Part shown: piece by piece, positions 61,224 through 64,000 of the stretch
How the letters are laid out: every line of letters begins with the position of its first letter
Position numbering within the stretch: position 1 is the stretch's first letter
Source: Sinorhizobium sp. 8-89
GTDB lineage: Bacteria; Pseudomonadota; Alphaproteobacteria; Rhizobiales; Rhizobiaceae
Length of the DNA: 64,000 nt
Direction of reading: 5' to 3'
Assembly: GCF_030124325.1 (NCBI RefSeq)
Contig: NZ_JASKLR010000007.1
Coordinates: 1 to 64,000, forward strand
Made by a program: the position numbers and the translations under genes
Notes under the pieces: model-generated
Databases searched by the model: none
What the model saw: only the letters and a program-made list of their open reading frames with translations
Told to the model about the DNA's origin: nothing

Positions 61224-61251
61224 GAGCCTCAAATTCTTGATCGGTTAGATG

Positions 61252-61286
61252 AAGAGTGGGCCCGACAGGACCCGCTCTTTTTTATT
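61252..61286 (+). terminator. Intrinsic terminator or attenuator in the rimP leader
   Basis: AAGAGTGGGCCC pairs with GGACCCGCTCTT (one G-T pair, one mismatch, five-base loop), followed by a run of T (TTTTTTATT). It lies between the putative promoter and rimP, on the coding strand. Confidence 0.7.
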
Positions 61287-61312
61287 AGCCGGTCCGATGA
61301 GGAGACGATCGT

Positions 61313-61930
61313 TTGTCCGATAAGACAACGGCTGAAAATGCAAATGAACCGCGGCTGATCACCGAAACCGGTCTCGATCAGCGTGTTGCAGACATCATCG
61401 AGCCCGTGCTCGTGCAGATGGGCTTCCGGCTCGTGCGCGTCCGCATGTCCGGCCAGAACGGTTTGACGCTGCAGGTCATGACGGAGCGCAACGACGGCAC
61501 CATGACCGTCGAGGATTGCGAAGAGGTTTCCAAGGCCATTTCGCCTGTTCTCGATGTGGAAGATCCGATCGACAAGGCGTATCATCTGGAAGTGTCGTCG
61601 CCGGGCATCGACCGCCCGATGGTGCGCAAGTCCGATTTCTTCCGCTGGCAGGGCCATCTGATGAAATGCGAGACTTCGGTGATGGTCGACGGTCGCAAGC
61701 GGTTTCGCGGCAAGATCGTGTCGGTGGACGAGGACAGCTTCCGTCTCGAGCGGGACCAGCCCGCCTATGGCGAGGAGGCGGTTGTCGCAATCCCGTTCAC
61801 GGCGCTTTCGGATGCTCGCCTGATCCTGACCGACGACCTGATCCGCGATGCGCTGACGGCCGACAAAAAGGCGAAGGCGGCGCGCGCCGCCAACGAGAAT
61901 TTCGAAGACGAAGATTCACCTATCGAATAA
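61313..61930 (+). CDS. rimP: Ribosome maturation factor RimP
   Basis: RimP helps assemble the 30S subunit. The 205-residue protein has [21 protein letters not shown] and [20 protein letters not shown] in the N-terminal domain, [11 protein letters not shown] as the signature, then an SH3-like domain. The start is TTG with GAGGAG nine bases upstream. It leads rimP-nusA-ylxR, a universally recurring order. Confidence 0.93.
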   Translation: MSDKTTAENANEPRLITETGLDQRVADIIEPVLVQMGFRLVRVRMSGQNGLTLQVMTERNDGTMTVEDCEEVSKAISPVLDVEDPIDKAYHLEVSSPGIDRPMVRKSDFFRWQGHLMKCETSVMVDGRKRFRGKIVSVDEDSFRLERDQPAYGEEAVVAIPFTALSDARLILTDDLIRDALTADKKAKAARAANENFEDEDSPIE

Positions 61931-61975
61931 GGCAGGGCGCGCCTCAAGGCCCCTGCAACCAGACGGAGACAAGAT

Positions 61976-63586
61976 ATGGCAGTCAGTGCTAACCGGCTCG
62001 AACTTCTGCAGATCGCAGATGCTGTGGCACGCGAAAAGGTGATCGACCGCGAGATCGTTCTGGCCGCGATGGCGGATGCCATCCAGAAGGCGGCTCGTTC
62101 GCGTTATGGCTCGGAATCGAACATTCGTGCGGACATCAATTCGAAGACCGGCGAAATCCGTCTGCAGCGCCTTCTGGAAGTGGTCGAGAAGGCTGACGAC
62201 TATTCGACGCAGATCCCGCTGGAGCTTGCTCGTGATCGCAATCCCGACGCCAAGATCGGCGATTTCATCGCGGATCCGCTGCCTCCGATGGATTTCGGCC
62301 GCATCGCCGCGCAGTCGGCCAAGCAGGTGATCGTGCAGAAGGTTCGCGAGGCCGAGCGTGACCGCCAGTACGAGGAATTCAAGGACCGCGTCGGTGAGAT
62401 CGTCAACGGTACGGTGAAGCGTGTCGAATACGGCAACGTCATCGTCGATCTCGGCCGTGGCGAAGGCATCATCCGCCGCGACGAGATGATCCCGCGCGAA
62501 AACATGCGCTACGGCGACCGCGTCCGCGCTTTCGTCTACGATGTGCGCCGCGAACAGCGCGGGCCGCAGATTTTCCTGTCGCGCACGCATCCGCAGTTCA
62601 TGGTCAAGCTCTTCACCATGGAAGTGCCGGAAATCTACGACGGCATCATCCAGATCAAGTCGGTTGCTCGCGATCCCGGCTCGCGCGCCAAGATCGCCGT
62701 TGTCTCCAACGACTCGTCGATCGATCCGGTCGGCGCCTGCGTCGGTATGCGCGGTTCCCGCGTTCAGGCCGTCGTCGGCGAGCTTCAGGGCGAGAAGATC
62801 GACATCATTCCGTGGTCACAGGACCCGGCCTCGTTCATCGTCAACGCACTGCAACCGGCGGAAGTCGCCAAGGTGGTTCTCGACGAGGATGCCGAGCGCA
62901 TCGAAGTCGTGGTTCCGGACGAGCAGCTTTCGCTTGCCATCGGCCGCCGCGGCCAGAACGTCCGCCTCGCCTCCCAACTGACCGGCTGGGATATCGATAT
63001 CCTCACCGAGCAGGAGGAAAGCGAACGCCGTCAGAAGGAGTTCAACGAGCGGACGCAGCTCTTCATGGAAGCGCTTGACGTCGACGAGATGGTCGGCCAG
63101 GTGCTCGCCTCCGAAGGCTTTGCGCAGGTCGAGGAACTCGCCTATGTAGAGCTCGACGAAATCTCATCGATCGATGGTTTCGACGATGAGACGGCGACCG
63201 AGATCCAGACCCGCGCCCGCGAGTACCTGGACAAGATCGAGGCGGAGATGGACGCCAAGCGCAAGGAACTCGGCGTCGCCGATGAACTGCGCACGATCAA
63301 CGGGTTGACCAGCCAGATGCTGGTTGCGCTCGGCGAAGAGGGCATCAAGACCGTCGAGGACTTCGCCGGTTGCGCCGCCGACGATCTCGTCGGCTGGACC
63401 GAGCGCAAGGACGGCGAGACCAAGCGCTTCGAGGGCATCTTCTCGAAGTTCGAGGTAACCCGCGAAGAGGCCGAGGCGATGATCGTCCAGGCGCGTCTGG
63501 CCGCCGGCTGGATCACCGAAGAGGATCTGGCGAGCGAGGCGGAAGAGCCGATCGAGGTCGCCGAAGGCGCCGAGCAGGACGCCTGA
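61976..63586 (+). CDS. nusA: Transcription elongation/termination factor NusA
   Basis: The 536-residue protein has the RNA-polymerase-binding N-terminal domain ([20 protein letters not shown]), an S1 domain ([20 protein letters not shown] near residue 140), two KH domains ([36 protein letters not shown]) and C-terminal helix-hairpin-helix acidic repeats. It controls pausing, termination and antitermination. An acidic tail closes it. It follows rimP by 45 bases. Confidence 0.95.
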   Translation: MAVSANRLELLQIADAVAREKVIDREIVLAAMADAIQKAARSRYGSESNIRADINSKTGEIRLQRLLEVVEKADDYSTQIPLELARDRNPDAKIGDFIADPLPPMDFGRIAAQSAKQVIVQKVREAERDRQYEEFKDRVGEIVNGTVKRVEYGNVIVDLGRGEGIIRRDEMIPRENMRYGDRVRAFVYDVRREQRGPQIFLSRTHPQFMVKLFTMEVPEIYDGIIQIKSVARDPGSRAKIAVVSNDSSIDPVGACVGMRGSRVQAVVGELQGEKIDIIPWSQDPASFIVNALQPAEVAKVVLDEDAERIEVVVPDEQLSLAIGRRGQNVRLASQLTGWDIDILTEQEESERRQKEFNERTQLFMEALDVDEMVGQVLASEGFAQVEELAYVELDEISSIDGFDDETATEIQTRAREYLDKIEAEMDAKRKELGVADELRTINGLTSQMLVALGEEGIKTVEDFAGCAADDLVGWTERKDGETKRFEGIFSKFEVTREEAEAMIVQARLAAGWITEEDLASEAEEPIEVAEGAEQDA

Positions 63587-63591
63587 TCACG

Positions 63592-64000
63592 ATGATTGCG
63601 GAAACCGATGCTGACACCCTGCCTTCGGACAAGGGTCCGAAGGATCGGAGCGGCAGCAGCCGGACCTGCATCGTCAGCCGCGAGAGCGGGTCGCCTGACG
63701 AGTTGATCCGCTTCGTTGCCGGTCCCGACGGGCGCGTCGTGCCGGATCTGAAGCGGCAGCTTCCCGGGCGCGGATGCTGGGTCAAGGCGGAACGGGCGCT
63801 TGTCGAGAAGGCGGTAGCGAAGAAGCTCTTCGCCCGTGCTCTCAAGGCCGACGTCAAGGCCGACGCCGCGCTGGCGGAGGATGTCGACAGGCTGCTCGCC
63901 GAGCAGCTTGCCGGAATGATGAACATGGCGCGCAAGGCGGGCCAGTTCATCTCCGGGGCGACGAAGACGGAACAGGCGGTGCGGGGTCTCGCGGCGCTTG
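63592..64000 (+). CDS. YlxR-family RNA-binding protein, N-terminal part only
   Basis: The gene starts at an ATG six bases after the nusA stop and runs off the right edge, so 136 residues are visible. It has a Ser/Gly/Asp-rich start, then the DUF448/YlxR domain: RTCIVSRESGSPDELIRFVA, DGRVVPDLKRQLPGRGCWV. The part after residue 105 (MARKAGQFISGATKTEQAV) begins an L7Ae-like domain, a fusion common in alphaproteobacteria. It belongs to the nusA operon and is likely to bind RNA. Confidence 0.9.
   Translation, partial: MIAETDADTLPSDKGPKDRSGSSRTCIVSRESGSPDELIRFVAGPDGRVVPDLKRQLPGRGCWVKAERALVEKAVAKKLFARALKADVKADAALAEDVDRLLAEQLAGMMNMARKAGQFISGATKTEQAVRGLAAL

Noticed and set aside
61222-61248. Eight-codon frame (MSLKFLIG) in the rimP leader as a leader peptide
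   Set aside because: Its ATG overlaps the -10 element, so it would lie before the likely transcription start and has no ribosome site.

Overview
This is chromosomal DNA of an alphaproteobacterium of the order Rhizobiales, most likely Sinorhizobium/Ensifer. That call rests on G+C-rich codon use, the housekeeping order cycM-kdsB-pheA, nudC-HIT-ffs-dnaX-ybaB-recR and rimP-nusA-ylxR, a FixK-like regulator, and a dispersed palindromic intergenic repeat of the rhizobial kind. No search could be run; names come from motifs and remembered family sequences.

Layout. (1) 1-6.1 kb: end of a small membrane-protein gene with a FixK/FNR-type box upstream, an AI-2E/PerM-family permease, a TPR protein with a cyclase-type N-terminus but no cyclase, a small conserved protein, a FixK-like regulator and a GltS-type glutamate carrier. 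(2) 6.2-15.9 kb: a complete benzoate-to-3-oxoadipate module, with a BenM/CatM-type LysR regulator divergent from catB-catC-catA-benABCD-benK-catD. A perfect ATAC-N7-GTAT operator lies in the divergent promoter, and GC-rich hairpins separate the segments. (3) 15.9-33.8 kb: an accessory surface-glycan island of mostly single genes on alternating strands: sulfotransferase, MsbA-type ABC exporter, pyruvyltransferase-like protein, O-acyltransferase, KpsF isomerase, GT39, GT92 and two GT8-like transferases, an ELM1-type protein, and four related proteins that resemble sialyltransferase-fold (GT42-like) enzymes. (4) 34.5-46.3 kb: AraC-controlled exported aldo/keto reductase plus SUMF1-domain protein, a LysR/NmrA pair, a periplasmic PaoABC-type molybdenum aldehyde dehydrogenase with an AraC regulator, a DUF2905 protein and a GlxA-type regulator. 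(5) 46.4-48.8 kb: an ArsR/AHSA1 operon with two matching operators, a BON-domain protein and an AEC transporter. (6) 48.8-64 kb: core housekeeping genes, including the SRP RNA and the start of the rimP-nusA operon, which has a promoter and an intrinsic terminator ahead of rimP.

How the genes work together. Benzoate enters by BenK, is dihydroxylated by BenABC, oxidised to catechol by BenD, cleaved by CatA and converted by CatB, CatC and CatD to 3-oxoadipate; the genes for the last steps to central metabolism are not here. The island encodes activities for building and decorating a surface glycan, with KpsF pointing to Kdo or another CMP-activated acidic sugar; the product cannot be told from sequence. 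The most novel material is the set of four sialyltransferase-fold-like proteins (24.8-30.7 kb), the paired ArsR operators, the covarying intergenic repeat, and the rimP leader terminator.
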